A stretch of 64,000 nucleotides of DNA from Streptomyces sp. V4I2. GTDB taxonomy: Bacteria; Actinomycetota; Actinomycetes; Streptomycetales; Streptomycetaceae. A program made the translations under genes and the position numbers. Positions 8,561-16,757 of this stretch are shown here, piece by piece (position 1 is the first letter of the stretch; every line of letters starts with the position of its first letter). Under the pieces are notes generated by a model. It was not told the DNA's origin, made no database searches, and worked only from the letters and a program-made list of their open reading frames with translations. The DNA lies in assembly GCF_030817655.1 (NCBI RefSeq), contig NZ_JAUSZM010000003.1:7006001-7070000 (forward strand), read 5' to 3'.

Positions 8561-9547
8561 CTACTGCGCAGTGACGATCCGGACCGCCCCGGCGTCCTGC
8601 TCCGCGCCCGCGGCGCCTTCCGCGCCGGCCGCGCGCCACTGGCTGTCCGTGTTCCCGGCCGTCCACTGCCGCCCGGCGTACGAGACACGTTCGATGTGCA
8701 GCGCGGAGGCGTTGGCCACGGCCCAGTGCGCCAGCTGCCAGCCGCGCTGCCGAAGGCTGCGGTCGGAGCCGGAGCCGGAGCCGGAGCCCGTCTCGGCGGT
8801 CACGGGCAGCGTCACGGTCCGCCCGCTTCCGCTCCCGCTCGCGGAGGGCGTCGGCGTGGGCGTCGCCTCGGCGCCCACCTCGGCCGACGCCGACTTCAGC
8901 ACGTCCTGCCCGAAGTCCCGTACGAGCGCCGTCCGCACCGCGTCGGCACCCGCGGCCTGCGTGGCGGCGGGGCGGCCCGCGCAGGTCAGCGTGGCCGCCG
9001 ACTGCCCGGTGAGGGCGGCGGCGAGCAGCGCGGCGTCCGGTTCGTGCTTGGCGTACGCCGTCGGAAAGCCACTGCGCTGCACCTTCTGCGCGGCGACCGT
9101 CAGCGGCAGCTTCGTGTAGTCGGGCACCTTGGCCAGGTGCTTGTAGAAGCTGTTCGCCGAGTACGTCGGGTCCAGGATCTCCTTCGGTGTGCCCCAGCCC
9201 TGCGAGGGCCGCTGCTGGAACAGGCCGAGCGAGTCGCGGTCGCCGTAGCCGATGTTGCGCAGCGCCGACTCCTGGAGCGCGGTGGCGAGCGCGATCGTCA
9301 CGGCCCGCTCGGGCATCCCGCGCCCGGTACCGACGGCCGCGATCGTCGCGGCGTTCACCGCCTGCTCGGGAGAGAACTCGTAGGTGGCTCCGTCGGTCCT
9401 GCCCGAGACGACCTTGCACCCCGGGCCCGCGCCTCCGGTGACGTACTGCACCACGAGGTAACCGGCGACGGCGCACATGACCACGAGGGCCGCCCCGAAA
9501 CGGAGGAGGCGGCCGCGACGCTTGGAAGGAGGGGACAGCTCTGACAC
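8561..9547 (-). CDS. Membrane-anchored lytic-transglycosylase-like protein (often misnamed heavy metal transporter)
   Basis: The 328-residue protein has an N-terminal membrane helix (about residues 14-34) after a short basic segment. An extracytoplasmic domain follows with AVTIALATALQESALRNI, GDRDSLGLFQQRPSQGWG and ANSFYKHLAKV. The ALQES glutamate and the SLGLFQQRP turn resemble the lysozyme-like fold of lytic transglycosylases. A Gly/Ser/Pro linker and a short tail follow. A cell-wall role is inferred from this. The frequent label 'heavy metal transporter' has no support in the sequence. The GTG at 9547 is the start; longer frames overlap dapE, which is divergent. Confidence 0.7.
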   Translation of the reverse strand: MSELSPPSKRRGRLLRFGAALVVMCAVAGYLVVQYVTGGAGPGCKVVSGRTDGATYEFSPEQAVNAATIAAVGTGRGMPERAVTIALATALQESALRNIGYGDRDSLGLFQQRPSQGWGTPKEILDPTYSANSFYKHLAKVPDYTKLPLTVAAQKVQRSGFPTAYAKHEPDAALLAAALTGQSAATLTCAGRPAATQAAGADAVRTALVRDFGQDVLKSASAEVGAEATPTPTPSASGSGSGRTVTLPVTAETGSGSGSGSDRSLRQRGWQLAHWAVANASALHIERVSYAGRQWTAGNTDSQWRAAGAEGAAGAEQDAGAVRIVTAQ

Positions 9548-9632
9548 CCGCCACAAGATACTGGAGAGTACTGTGCGCGCTGTGCCAGGTGGGGAAAGTC
9601 GGGCGGTGACCCGGCGCGTTAGGGTCGACAGC

Positions 9633-10712
9633 ATGGCTGACACCCCACTTGACCTGACGCTGGACGCAGCGAAGCTCACCGCGCAGCTCGTCGATCTCCC
9701 CTCCGAGAGCGGCAACGAGAAGCCCCTCGCGGACGCGATCGAGATCGCGCTGCGGGCGCTGCCCCACCTGCGGGTCGACCGGTTCGGCAACAACGTCGTC
9801 GCCCGGACGAACCTGGGCCGCCCGGAACGCGTCATCCTCGCCGGCCACATCGACACCGTCCCGATCGCGGACAACGTCCCCTCCCGGCTCGACGACGAGG
9901 GCTACCTGTGGGGCTGCGGCACCTGTGACATGAAGTCCGGGGTGGCCGTGCAGCTGCGCATCGCGGCGACCGTCCCCGCCCCGAACCGCGACCTCACCTT
10001 CGTCTTCTACGACAACGAAGAGGTTGCCGCACATCTGAACGGCCTGAAGCATGTTGCCGCGGCCCACCCCGAGTGGCTGGAGGGCGACTTCGCGATCCTG
10101 CTGGAGCCGACGGACAACCAGGTCGAGGGCGGCTGCCAGGGCACGCTGCGGGTGTTCCTGAAGTTCACGGGACAGCGGGCGCACTCCGCGCGCGCGTGGA
10201 TGGGCTCCAACGCGATCCACGCGGCCGCCCCGGCGCTCGTCAAGCTCGCCGTGTACGAGCCGCGCAAGCCGGTCGTGGACGGCCTCCAGTTCCACGAGGG
10301 CCTCAACGCCGTACGCGTCGAGGGCGGTGTCGCCACCAACGTCATCCCCGACGCCTGCACCCTCGTCGTCAACTTCCGCTACGCGCCCGACCGCAGCGAG
10401 GCGGAGGCGGAGGCGTTCGTGCGCGAGTACTTCGCGGACTGCGGTGTCGACGAGTTCGTCGTCGACGACCACACCGGCGGCGCCCGCCCAGGCCTCACCC
10501 ACCCCGCGGCGCAGGCCTTCATGGCGGCCGTCGGCGGCGAGGCCCGTCCCAAGTTCGGCTGGACGGACGTGGCCCGTTTCAGCGCCCTTGGGGTACCCGC
10601 CGTGAACTACAGCCCCGGCGAGCCGCTTCTCGCCCACAAGGTGGACGAGCGGGTGAAGGCGTCCCTCATCCCCGAGGCGGAGGAGCGGCTGAGGTCGTGG
10701 CTGACGGCATGA
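9633..10712 (+). CDS. dapE: Succinyl-diaminopimelate desuccinylase DapE
   Basis: The 359-residue M20 metallopeptidase-family enzyme has the metal-site motifs AGHIDTVP and GCGTCDMKSG, then FYDNEEV (catalytic Glu pair), a dimerisation lid domain beginning GQRAHSARAWMG, and a closing PGEPLLAHKVDE with the last metal ligand. It hydrolyses N-succinyl-LL-DAP to LL-DAP and succinate, the step after DapC. A TAGGGT -10 box at 9620-9625 ends 7 nt before the ATG and there is no ribosome-binding site, so the mRNA is probably leaderless. The mycobacterial dapE lies in the same conserved block. Confidence 0.95.
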   Translation: MADTPLDLTLDAAKLTAQLVDLPSESGNEKPLADAIEIALRALPHLRVDRFGNNVVARTNLGRPERVILAGHIDTVPIADNVPSRLDDEGYLWGCGTCDMKSGVAVQLRIAATVPAPNRDLTFVFYDNEEVAAHLNGLKHVAAAHPEWLEGDFAILLEPTDNQVEGGCQGTLRVFLKFTGQRAHSARAWMGSNAIHAAAPALVKLAVYEPRKPVVDGLQFHEGLNAVRVEGGVATNVIPDACTLVVNFRYAPDRSEAEAEAFVREYFADCGVDEFVVDDHTGGARPGLTHPAAQAFMAAVGGEARPKFGWTDVARFSALGVPAVNYSPGEPLLAHKVDERVKASLIPEAEERLRSWLTA

Positions 10713-10834
10713 GGGGGCGAAAGAAGCCGGGAGCGTGCTTGACGGCGCTTCATGGCGGACATGCTCACGTCCCCCGTCCGTAACCCGCGTAGATCTACGC
10801 TGAGGTGGAAAGACGGCAAGCGGAGGGAGCGCAC

Positions 10835-11593
10835 ATGGCTACTGGCAACCCCGAGGGCAAGAAGCGGCCACCGGAGGAGCAGCGCCTGGGACCCGTCCTC
10901 CGGAGGCGGGGGCAGGTCCAGGCGAGCACGACCGACCAGCGTCTGCTGGACGCGGGCGGCCCCTCGGACTGGGTCCACACCGACCCGTGGCGCGTCCTGC
11001 GCATCCAGTCGGAGTTCATCGAGGGCTTCGGCACGCTCGCCGAACTCCCGCCCGCCATCAGCGTGTTCGGCTCCGCGCGTACGCCCGTGGACTCGCCGGA
11101 GTACGAGGCGGGCGTGCGGCTCGGCCGGGGCCTGGTGGAAGCCGGCTTCGCGGTGATCACGGGCGGCGGCCCGGGCGCGATGGAAGCCGCCAACAAGGGC
11201 GCCTGCGAGGCCAAGGGCATCTCCGTCGGCCTGGGCATCGAGCTCCCCTTCGAGCAGGGCCTCAATCCCTACGTCGACATCGGGCTCAACTTCCGCTACT
11301 TCTTCGTCCGCAAGATGATGTTCGTGAAGTACGCCCAGGGCTTCGTGGTCCTGCCGGGCGGCCTCGGCACGCTGGACGAGCTGTTCGAGGCGCTCACCCT
11401 CGTCCAGACCCAGAAGGTCACCCGCTTCCCGATCGTCCTCTTCGGTACGGAGTACTGGGGCGGGCTGGTGGACTGGCTGAAGAACACGCTGATCGCCCAG
11501 GGCAAGGCCTCGGAGAAGGACCTGCTCCTGTTCCACCTCACGGACGACGTGGACGAGGCGGTGGCGTTGGTGTCGAAGGAGGCGGGCCGCTAG
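10835..11593 (+). CDS. LOG-family protein (TIGR00730; cytokinin riboside monophosphate phosphoribohydrolase-like)
   Basis: The 252-residue Rossmann-type protein carries the LOG signatures GGGPGAMEAANKGA and, later, PGGLGTLDELFE, which together bind and hydrolyse nucleoside 5'-monophosphates. ISVFGSARTP at the start of the fold is also typical. LOG proteins release free cytokinin-type bases from their riboside monophosphates. In bacteria the physiological substrate is often unclear. The ATG at 10835 is preceded by GGAGGG at a good distance. The gene order dapE-LOG-folP2 is shared with mycobacteria. Confidence 0.85.
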   Translation: MATGNPEGKKRPPEEQRLGPVLRRRGQVQASTTDQRLLDAGGPSDWVHTDPWRVLRIQSEFIEGFGTLAELPPAISVFGSARTPVDSPEYEAGVRLGRGLVEAGFAVITGGGPGAMEAANKGACEAKGISVGLGIELPFEQGLNPYVDIGLNFRYFFVRKMMFVKYAQGFVVLPGGLGTLDELFEALTLVQTQKVTRFPIVLFGTEYWGGLVDWLKNTLIAQGKASEKDLLLFHLTDDVDEAVALVSKEAGR

Positions 11594-11608
11594 CGGACGC
11601 CGGGGTGA

Positions 11609-11640
11609 CCGTCCTGGGGGCGGGCGGACCCCCAGGACGG
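11609..11640. terminator. Convergent terminator hairpin between LOG gene and folP2
   Basis: A 12-bp perfect stem (CCGTCCTGGGGG and complement) with an 8-nt loop lies between the two converging stops. Confidence 0.8.
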
Positions 11641-11649
11641 CATGCGGGC

Positions 11650-12510
11650 CTACGCCAGCCCCCGCCGCGCCACCGCCGGCGCCCGGTGCCCCGCGATCGA
11701 CGCCACCATGTCCAGCACCTGCCGGGTCTCGGCGACCTCGTGCACCCGGTACACCTGAGCACCGAGCCACGCCGACACGGCCGTCGTGGCCAACGTCCCC
11801 ACCACGCGCTCCTTCAGCGGTTTGTCCAAGGTCTCGCCCACGAAGTCCTTGTTGGACAGCGACACCAGCACCGGCCACCCGGTGGCCACCATCTCGCCCA
11901 GCCGCCGCGTCGCCTCCAGACTGTGTCGCGTGTTCTTCCCGAAGTCGTGCCCGGGATCGATCAGCACGGACTCCCGGGGCACCCCCAACGACACCGCCCG
12001 CTCGGCCAAGTCCACGGTCACCCGCAGGATGTCGGCCATGACGTCGTCGTACGTCACCCGATGCGGCCGCGTACGAGGCTCGGCACCCCCCGCGTGCGTA
12101 CACACCAAGCCCACCCGGTACCGCGCGGCGACCTCCGCGAGCCCCGGATCCACCCCGCCCCACGCGTCGTTCAGCAGATCCGCGCCCGCCTCGCACACGG
12201 CCTCGCCGACCTCGGCCCGCCAGGTGTCCACGCTGATGACGACATCGGGAAAGCGCCGCCGGACCTCCGCGACGAAGCCGACCGTGCGCCGTGCCTCTTC
12301 CTGAGCCGTCACCTCTTCGCCCGGCCCGGCCTTGACCCCGCCGATGTCGACGATGGCCGCGCCCTCCGCCACCGCATGCTCCACGCGCGCGAGAGCGGGC
12401 TCGTCGCGGAACGTGGCCCCCTGGTCGTAGAAGGAGTCCGGGGTCCGGTTCACGATCGCCATGATCACCGGCTCGTGCGCGCCGAATTCACGCCTGCCCA
12501 GCCTGAGCAT
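11650..12510 (-). CDS. folP2: Dihydropteroate synthase family protein, FolP2-type
   Basis: The 286-residue TIM-barrel protein has the pterin/phosphate motifs of dihydropteroate synthases: IMAIVNRTPDSFYD near residue 16, AIVDIGGVKAGPG around 52-64, and LIDPGHDFGKN around 183. The family condenses p-aminobenzoate with dihydropterin pyrophosphate for folate. The gene stands apart from other folate genes and lies next to LOG, DivIVA-like and tag genes. This is the context of mycobacterial folP2, a paralogue that reportedly lacks clear dihydropteroate synthase activity. The function may therefore differ from canonical FolP. Confidence 0.85.
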   Translation of the reverse strand: MLRLGRREFGAHEPVIMAIVNRTPDSFYDQGATFRDEPALARVEHAVAEGAAIVDIGGVKAGPGEEVTAQEEARRTVGFVAEVRRRFPDVVISVDTWRAEVGEAVCEAGADLLNDAWGGVDPGLAEVAARYRVGLVCTHAGGAEPRTRPHRVTYDDVMADILRVTVDLAERAVSLGVPRESVLIDPGHDFGKNTRHSLEATRRLGEMVATGWPVLVSLSNKDFVGETLDKPLKERVVGTLATTAVSAWLGAQVYRVHEVAETRQVLDMVASIAGHRAPAVARRGLA

Positions 12511-12669
12511 CCCCTGTGACCTCTCCTCGTACGTCGTGGTCTCGCGTCGCGGTCTCGGCGTCTGTGGCCGCCTGCGACCCTAACTGTCAGATTCGCATGG
12601 CACGATCGGACCCTGACACATTCGACGCCGGCGCCCAGCACGTCGGCACCGACCATGGGGACCTCAGCG

Positions 12670-13026
12670 ATGGTTATGTTCTTGTTCCTGGTCATCGCAC
12701 TGGCCGTGGTGGTCGCCGCGGTGACGCTCGCCGTCGTGGGCGGCGGGGAGAGCGACGGCCCGCTGCCGGAGGCCGCGCCCGAGCGCCTGCATGACCCGCT
12801 GCCGCTGGACCGCCCGGTGAACCGCGCCGACATCGAGACCCTGCGCTTCCCGCTGGCCGCCCGCGGCTACCGCATGTCCGACGTCGACGACGCGCTCGGG
12901 CGGCTCGGCGCGGAGCTCGCCGAGCGGGACGCCCGGATCGCCGACCTGGAGTCCGCGCTGGCCGGCGCGCAGGCCACCGCGACCCACGTCTCCATGGAGA
13001 AGCCCGCACAGGAGGAGCGCCCGTGA
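12670..13026 (+). CDS. DivIVA-domain membrane protein
   Basis: The 118-residue protein has an N-terminal membrane helix (VMFLFLVIALAVVVAAVTLAVV) and then a DivIVA-type helical segment. The motif FPLAARGYRMSDVDDAL matches the recurring 'GY...VD' signature, followed by a coiled-coil RLGAELAERDARIADLESAL. It probably lies in the membrane at sites of wall growth. I chose the ATG at 12670, which has GGGGA just upstream; ATG 12655 would add five residues. Its stop overlaps the GTG of tag (GTGA), so the two are coupled. The mycobacterial counterpart is Rv1209, also next to tagA. Confidence 0.8.
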   Translation: MVMFLFLVIALAVVVAAVTLAVVGGGESDGPLPEAAPERLHDPLPLDRPVNRADIETLRFPLAARGYRMSDVDDALGRLGAELAERDARIADLESALAGAQATATHVSMEKPAQEERP

Positions 13027-13607
13027 GCGACGGCTCCGCCCTCCCCGGTCCGGACGGCGCGCTGCGCTGCCCGTGGGCCCTGTCGGCCGAGGAGTACGTG
13101 ACGTACCACGACGAGGAGTGGGGCCGCCCGGTCCACGGCGACGACGCGCTCTTCGAACGGCTCAGCCTGGAGGCCTTCCAGTCCGGCCTGTCCTGGATCA
13201 CGATCCTGCGCCGCCGCCCCACCTTCCGCACCGCCTTCGCCGGCTTCGAGATCGCGAAGGTCGCCACCTTCACCGACGACGACCGCGAGCGCCTCCTCGC
13301 CGATCCGGGCATCATCCGCAACCGCGCCAAGGTCGACGCGACCCTCGCCAACGCGCGCGTGCTGGCCGACTGGGCCCCGGGCGACCTGGACGACCTGATC
13401 TGGTCCCACGCCCCGGACCCGGCCGCCCGCCCGGTCCCGAAGAACCTCTCCGACGTCCCGGCGGTCATTCCCGAGTCGACGGCGCTGTCGAAGGCCCTCA
13501 AGAAGCGGGGGCTGCGTTTCGTCGGGCCGACGACCGCGTACGCGCTGATGCAGGCGTGCGGCCTGGTGGACGACCACCTGGAGGCCTGTGCGGCGAGGCG
13601 GGGCTGA
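13023..13607 (+). CDS. tag: DNA-3-methyladenine glycosylase I
   Basis: The 194-residue protein starts, after a short leader, with the family's CPWAL...YHDEEWG signature. It continues with LFERLSLEAFQSGLSWITILRRR, the helix-hairpin-helix core, and VGPTTAYALMQACGLVDDH, which holds the terminal zinc/structural residues. It excises 3-methyladenine from alkylated DNA. The GTG start overlaps the stop of the DivIVA-like gene by 4 bp. A hairpin overlaps its own stop codon. Confidence 0.95.
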   Translation: MSDGSALPGPDGALRCPWALSAEEYVTYHDEEWGRPVHGDDALFERLSLEAFQSGLSWITILRRRPTFRTAFAGFEIAKVATFTDDDRERLLADPGIIRNRAKVDATLANARVLADWAPGDLDDLIWSHAPDPAARPVPKNLSDVPAVIPESTALSKALKKRGLRFVGPTTAYALMQACGLVDDHLEACAARRG

Positions 13608-13616
13608 GCCCCGCCT
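13596..13616. terminator. Hairpin overlapping the tag stop codon
   Basis: AGGCGGGGC-TGA-GCCCCGCCT is a perfect 9-bp stem whose 3-nt loop is the tag stop codon. It lies between convergent genes. Confidence 0.65.
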
Positions 13617-13645
13617 CCCGGCTCACCGGCCCGGCACCTGCCTGC

Positions 13646-14449
13646 TCACCGCCCCAGGTACTTCGGCTTCTCCTTGTTCACGAACGCCTGCACCGCGATC
13701 GCGTGGTCCTCGGACCGGCCCGCCCGCGTCTGCAGCTCGTCCTCCTTCTCCAGGGTCTCGGCCAGGGAGTGCGACAGCCCGTAGGCCATCGCCTCCTTGA
13801 TCGCCCCGTACGCCACCGTCGGCCCCTCGGCCAGCGCCCGCGCCACCTTCTCCGCCTCGCCGCGCAGGTCCGCCGACGGCACGACCCGGTTGGCGATCCC
13901 GAGGTCGTACGCCTCCTGCGCCGTGATGCTGCGCGGGAAGAGCAGCAGGTCGGCGGCCCGGCCTGGTCCGATCACCCGGGGCAGCGTCCAGGAGATGCCC
14001 GAGTCGGCGGTCAGCGCGACGCCCGCGAACGACGTGTTGAAGGCCGCCGTGTCCGCCACGATCCGGTAGTCCGCGGCCAGCGCGAACCCGAACCCGGCCC
14101 CGGCCGCCACCCCGTTCACCCCGGCCACCACGGGCTTGCGCATCTCCGTCAGCGCCCGCGCGACGGGGTTGTAGTGCTCCCGCACGGTGCTCATGGTCTG
14201 CCCGGTCCCCGACTCCCGGTCGGCGGCCAGCAGCCCGATGTGCTCCTTGAGGTCCTGCCCCACGCAGAACGCCCGCTCGCCCGCTGCGGTCAGCAGCACC
14301 GCCCGTACGGCCTCGTCGGCGGCCGCGGCCTGTACCGCGTCCCGGAGAGCGACCTTGGTGGCGATGTTCAGCGCGTTCATCGCCTCCGGGCGGTTCAGCA
14401 CGATCGTCGCGAGTCCGTCGCTCACCTCGTACAGCACGGTGTCGGCCAT
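13646..14449 (-). CDS. Enoyl-CoA hydratase/isomerase family protein
   Basis: The 267-residue crotonase-fold protein shows the first oxyanion-hole segment FCVGQDLKEH and the second VAGVNGVAAGAGFGFALAADYRI, the typical CoA-binding architecture. In the region of the second catalytic Glu it has ADSGISWTLPRVIG, with a Ser/Gly pattern close to PaaG-like isomerases, so an isomerase rather than a hydratase is possible. Its position beside tag gives no pathway clue. The ATG at 14449 is preceded by GAGGGG. It converges with tag. Confidence 0.85.
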   Translation of the reverse strand: MADTVLYEVSDGLATIVLNRPEAMNALNIATKVALRDAVQAAAADEAVRAVLLTAAGERAFCVGQDLKEHIGLLAADRESGTGQTMSTVREHYNPVARALTEMRKPVVAGVNGVAAGAGFGFALAADYRIVADTAAFNTSFAGVALTADSGISWTLPRVIGPGRAADLLLFPRSITAQEAYDLGIANRVVPSADLRGEAEKVARALAEGPTVAYGAIKEAMAYGLSHSLAETLEKEDELQTRAGRSEDHAIAVQAFVNKEKPKYLGR

Positions 14450-14826
14450 GGCGTATCCCCTCGGGTTCGCGGCTCGGACGTACCCGTCGGTACGTCCCTG
14501 TGTCCGAAGGACAGCATGGCGGAGATCACCGTGCGGGGACCGGACCGGACGTGTGACCTGCGTCAAAGAATTCCGCACCGTATTCGCTCGGCGGATGTCC
14601 GTGGGGCGGCGCAGTATCGCAGTCACATCGCCGAATTGAGTGGTTTTGCTCGCGCGCGTTGCCCAAGCGATGCCGACTGATGTTGGTCATCGGGTGCTGA
14701 GATGCGGGATAATGGCCTGGAAGCAATGTGTTCGATGCCGGTGTCGTGTGTCCCACCCCCGGGAGACGCGTGCCCTCCAGGGCCGTCGGCTTTGACGATG
14801 AGCTGGTTTCAGGAAGGGGAACGAGC

Positions 14827-14994
14827 ATGGCGGCCATGAAGCCGCGGACGGGCGATGGCCCGCTCGAGGTGACCAAGGAGGGGCGGGGCATTGTCATGCG
14901 AGTTCCGCTCGAAGGCGGCGGGCGGCTCGTCGTCGAGCTGACCCCCGATGAGGCCGACGCGCTCGGTGACGCCCTCAAGAAGGTCGTCGGCTGA
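14827..14994 (+). CDS. DUF3117 small protein
   Basis: The 55-residue protein, MAAMKPRTGDGPLEVTKEGR to ALKKVVG, is a textbook DUF3117 member, a family restricted to Actinobacteria and almost invariant in length. Its function is unknown. AGGAAGGGGA lies just upstream of the ATG. The mycobacterial homologue Rv1211 sits in the same position, after tagA. A strong terminator follows. Confidence 0.9.
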   Translation: MAAMKPRTGDGPLEVTKEGRGIVMRVPLEGGGRLVVELTPDEADALGDALKKVVG

Positions 14995-15017
14995 CGCGGA
15001 CGCGACCATACCCTTTC

Positions 15018-15054
15018 AGCGACCCCGGGCGCCGCATGCGGTGCCCGGGGTCGC
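15018..15054. terminator. Terminator hairpin after DUF3117 gene
   Basis: A 13-bp stem (AGCGACCCCGGGC and complement), extended by a short inner CCGC/GCGG arm, lies just after the DUF3117 stop and before the convergent O-methyltransferase. Confidence 0.8.
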
Positions 15055-15121
15055 TGTGTGCTGTGCCGGGTGTCGTGTTCGATGTCCGATCGATGTCCGA
15101 TCAATGCCCGTTTTCGAACGG

Positions 15122-15754
15122 TCAGCGCTTGACCGCGCAGAGCAGCCCGTCACCCACTGGGAGCAGTGACGGCACGAGTTCCTGGCTCTCGCGCACCGCG
15201 CGCAGCAGCTCGCGCAGCCGCAGGACCTCCGTGGGCTGCGGGCCCGAGTCGACGGTCCGGCCGTTGGCGAAGACGCCCTCGAAGACGACCAGGCCGCCGG
15301 GCCGCAGCAGGCGCAACGATTCAGCGAGGTAGTCCATGACCTCCTGCCGGTCGCCGTCGCAGAAGACGAGGTCGTAGCCGGCGTCCGCGAGCCGGGGCAG
15401 GACGTCCAGGGCGCGGCCCGGGATGAAGCGGGCCCGGTTGCTGGCGAAGCCGGAGGCACGGAAGGCCTGGCGGGCGAACTGCTGGTGTTCCGGCTCGGGG
15501 TCGACGGTCGTCAGCACGCCGTCCGCGCGCATGCCGTGCAGCAGATGGATCCCCGACACGCCGGTCCCGGTGCCGATCTCGGCGATCGCCTTGGCCTCCA
15601 CGGTGGCGGCGAGCAACCCGAGCGCCGCGCCCGTGCCGGGCGACACCGAGCGCAGCCCCGCCTCGCGGGCCCGGTCACGGGCCCAGCGAAGGGCTTCGTC
15701 CTCGGCGACATAGGCGTCGGCGAACGCCCAGCTCGTCTGCCGGTTGCCGGTAAT
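15122..15754 (-). CDS. SAM-dependent O-methyltransferase, apparent ATT start
   Basis: The class I methyltransferase of the catechol-OMT-like type (about 210 residues) has the SAM motif AEIGTGTGVSG, then TTVDPEPEHQQFAR and the metal/catalytic region YDLVFCDGDRQEVMDYL. The first GTG (15646) would remove 36 well-conserved N-terminal residues (ITGNRQTSWAFADAYVAEDE onward) that align with mycobacterial Rv1220c-type proteins. Upstream of them the frame contains no ATG, GTG, TTG or CTG before an in-frame TAA. The only good initiation site is ATT at 15754, which has AGGAGAGG ideally spaced upstream. The substrate is unknown. The gene is divergent from the sigE-like gene, as in mycobacteria. Confidence 0.85.
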   Translation of the reverse strand: MTGNRQTSWAFADAYVAEDEALRWARDRAREAGLRSVSPGTGAALGLLAATVEAKAIAEIGTGTGVSGIHLLHGMRADGVLTTVDPEPEHQQFARQAFRASGFASNRARFIPGRALDVLPRLADAGYDLVFCDGDRQEVMDYLAESLRLLRPGGLVVFEGVFANGRTVDSGPQPTEVLRLRELLRAVRESQELVPSLLPVGDGLLCAVKR

Positions 15755-15983
15755 GACCCTCTCCTGTCCCCGTGGTTGCCTGGGCGTGACTGTATCCGTT
15801 GGCGCCGGGAACCCGCAGATGGGACCGGGCGTTTAGAGGGGTGGGAGACAGAGCGGGGGGACACAGTTGGATCACGACGACGAGCAGGCGCTCGAGCAAC
15901 TGCTGACGCAGCCGCACGAGCCGTATCAGCACAGATCAATTTCTCGTAAAACCGCTTATCCGGAGCTAACGGGCGAGGTGGCT

Positions 15984-16757
15984 ATGGTAGGGGCTCCACT
16001 GGACACCACCAGAGCCGACAGGGGAGGTGCGGCCGCACCTGTGAATCGGGGAGGAGTGCTGCGGCGCTTCCTCGGATCGGCGGGCAGGCCGAAATCCGTG
16101 AACGACACCGCTGCTGACCACAGCCACGCCGCTGAATACGCCCAGACCGCGACCTTCTCCACCGACGCGGACGGGCAGGCGTGGACTCCGCCCACCTGGG
16201 AGGAGATCGTCAGCACTCACAGCGGCCGGGTCTACCGGCTCGCCTACCGTCTGACGGGCAACCAGCACGACGCCGAAGATCTCACCCAGGAGGTCTTCGT
16301 CCGCGTCTTCCGCTCGCTGTCGACCTACACGCCCGGCACCTTCGAGGGCTGGCTGCACCGCATCACGACCAACCTCTTCCTGGACATGGTCCGCCGCAAG
16401 CAGCGCATCCGCTTCGACGCCCTCGGCGAGGACGCGGCCGAGCGACTGCCCAGCCGCGAGCCGTCGCCCCAGCAGGTCTTCAACGACGCGCACTTCGACG
16501 CCGACGTCCAGCAGGCCCTCGACACCCTCGCCCCCGAGTTCCGTGCCGCGGTCGTCCTGTGCGACATCGAAGGACTGTCGTACGAGGAGATCGCCGCGAC
16601 CCTGGGCGTCAAGCTCGGCACCGTCCGGTCCCGGATCCACCGTGGCCGTTCCCAGCTGCGCAAGGCTCTCGCCCACCGCTCGCCGGAGGCCCGGGCCCAG
16701 CGCCGCTCCTTCATGGCCCGTGTTCCCGCGCTGGGGGGAGGGGGCGCGACCGCGTGA
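15984..16757 (+). CDS. sigE: ECF RNA polymerase sigma factor, mycobacterial SigE-like
   Basis: The 257-residue sigma-70 family protein has region 2 (VYRLAYRLTGNQHDAEDLTQEVFVRVFR and FEGWLHRITTNLFLDMVRR) and region 4 (FRAAVVLCDIEGLSYEEIAATLG with the helix-turn-helix VKLGTVRSRIHRGR). About 65 variable residues precede region 2. I chose the ATG at 15984, with AGGTGG upstream; a TTG at 15867 would add 39 residues of poor coding character. The zinc anti-sigma gene overlaps its stop (GTGA), and HtrA and TatB follow. This is the Rv1221-Rv1224 order, and the module responds to cell-envelope stress in mycobacteria. It is not the same gene as the sigE-cseABC sigma factor of S. coelicolor. Confidence 0.88.
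   Translation: MVGAPLDTTRADRGGAAAPVNRGGVLRRFLGSAGRPKSVNDTAADHSHAAEYAQTATFSTDADGQAWTPPTWEEIVSTHSGRVYRLAYRLTGNQHDAEDLTQEVFVRVFRSLSTYTPGTFEGWLHRITTNLFLDMVRRKQRIRFDALGEDAAERLPSREPSPQQVFNDAHFDADVQQALDTLAPEFRAAVVLCDIEGLSYEEIAATLGVKLGTVRSRIHRGRSQLRKALAHRSPEARAQRRSFMARVPALGGGGATA

Noticed and set aside
15867..15983. Upstream TTG start for the sigE-like gene
   Set aside because: The 39 extra codons are AT-richer with atypical third positions, and the ATG at 15984 has a good ribosome-binding site.
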